47,822 bases of DNA from CAG-103 sp905215475 (GTDB lineage: Bacteria; Bacillota; Clostridia; Oscillospirales; Oscillospiraceae), in the NCBI GenBank assembly GCA_905215475.1, contig CAJMPW010000008.1, positions 1 to 47,822 of the forward strand. Direction: 5' to 3'. The notes beneath the pieces were generated by a model. It worked only from the letters and a program-made list of their open reading frames with translations, was not told the DNA's origin and did no database searches. The number at the start of each line of letters is the position of its first letter. Within the stretch, counting starts at the first letter, position 1. Shown piece by piece: positions 47,786 to 47,822 of this stretch. Position numbers and translations under genes: made by a program.

Positions 47786-47821
47786 TTAGTCTTTGCAAAT
47801 AACCTTTGAATCTTCACCATC
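47786..47821 (-). CDS. C-terminal end of a further array gene (partial)
   Basis: Only 11 codons and the stop are in the window (DGEDSKVICKD, then TAA at 47788-47786). The call rests on the pattern of the array: an AT-rich leftward reading frame whose stop lies a few bases from the repeat edge, as in the three preceding blocks. Confidence 0.4.
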   Translation of the reverse strand, partial: DGEDSKVICKD

Positions 47822-47822
47822 A

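Noticed and set aside
43010..47822. Classical chromosomal integron with attC sites
   Set aside because: No GTTRRRY/RYYYAAC core, no integrase gene in the window, and two of the repeats contain host-gene fragments. Kept only as integron-like.
43010..47822. CRISPR array
   Set aside because: The repeats are over 100 bp, mosaic and separated by whole genes. There are no uniform short spacers and no cas genes.

Overview
The window looks like a chromosomal segment of a GC-rich, spore-forming gut Clostridium relative (Oscillospiraceae/Ruminococcaceae type). The reasons are a gerA-type germinant receptor operon, AGGAGG-type ribosome binding sites, TTGACA/TATAAT promoters with 17-bp spacers, GC-rich host genes, two AgrC-like kinases, an agmatine deiminase operon and an iron-only-hydrogenase-type regulator. 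No rRNA, tRNA, CRISPR array or prophage is visible. Two tandem strong promoters at the extreme left point out of the window and could drive an rRNA or tRNA operon.

Layout: 1-4066 tandem outward promoters, then a spore germinant receptor operon whose permease gene carries an in-frame amber stop. 4128-8416 beta-CASP metallo-hydrolase, GntR regulator, YhhN-family membrane protein, PlsC acyltransferase. 8646-12851 secreted repeat protein, KdpE/KdpD-like two-component system without kdpABC, and a 24-codon membrane peptide. 12947-15149 SGNH hydrolase plus MBOAT acyltransferase (envelope O-acylation pair). 15414-18426 three-gene ABC importer preceded by a tyrosine-rich leader peptide with a complete attenuator. 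18586-23107 lipase, phasin-like protein, ABC1 kinase, DUF4304 protein, LMW phosphatase. 23189-24900 mgtE behind a structured, terminator-coupled leader RNA. 25140-29052 large MMPL transporter with internal repeats, and a nitroreductase. 29120-33597 complete agmatine deiminase pathway (ptcA, antiporter, aguA, arcC). 33835-38472 LytTR regulator and an AgrA/AgrC-like operon with two tandem, partly homogenised kinases. 38671-41820 MTA/SAH nucleosidase, an AT-richer PhzF protein, a MITE-like element, and a DUF362 ferredoxin.

From 42206 onward the character changes. A host pair (TM1266-type regulator and DUF1643 protein) is followed by at least five AT-richer gene blocks. Mosaic GC-rich repeats with imperfect inverted ends separate them. 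In blocks 2 to 5 every gene runs leftward and the last stop codon lies at or within about 10 bp of the repeat edge. Blocks 3 and 4 contain almost nothing but one promoterless ORF. This resembles an integron-like cassette array, but no integrase and no canonical attC core is visible.

The two most unusual systems are the tyrosine leader-peptide attenuator at 18221-18426, which can be traced base by base, and the cassette-like array at 43010-47822. Third is the mgtE leader, whose wiring implies a metal-ON switch.
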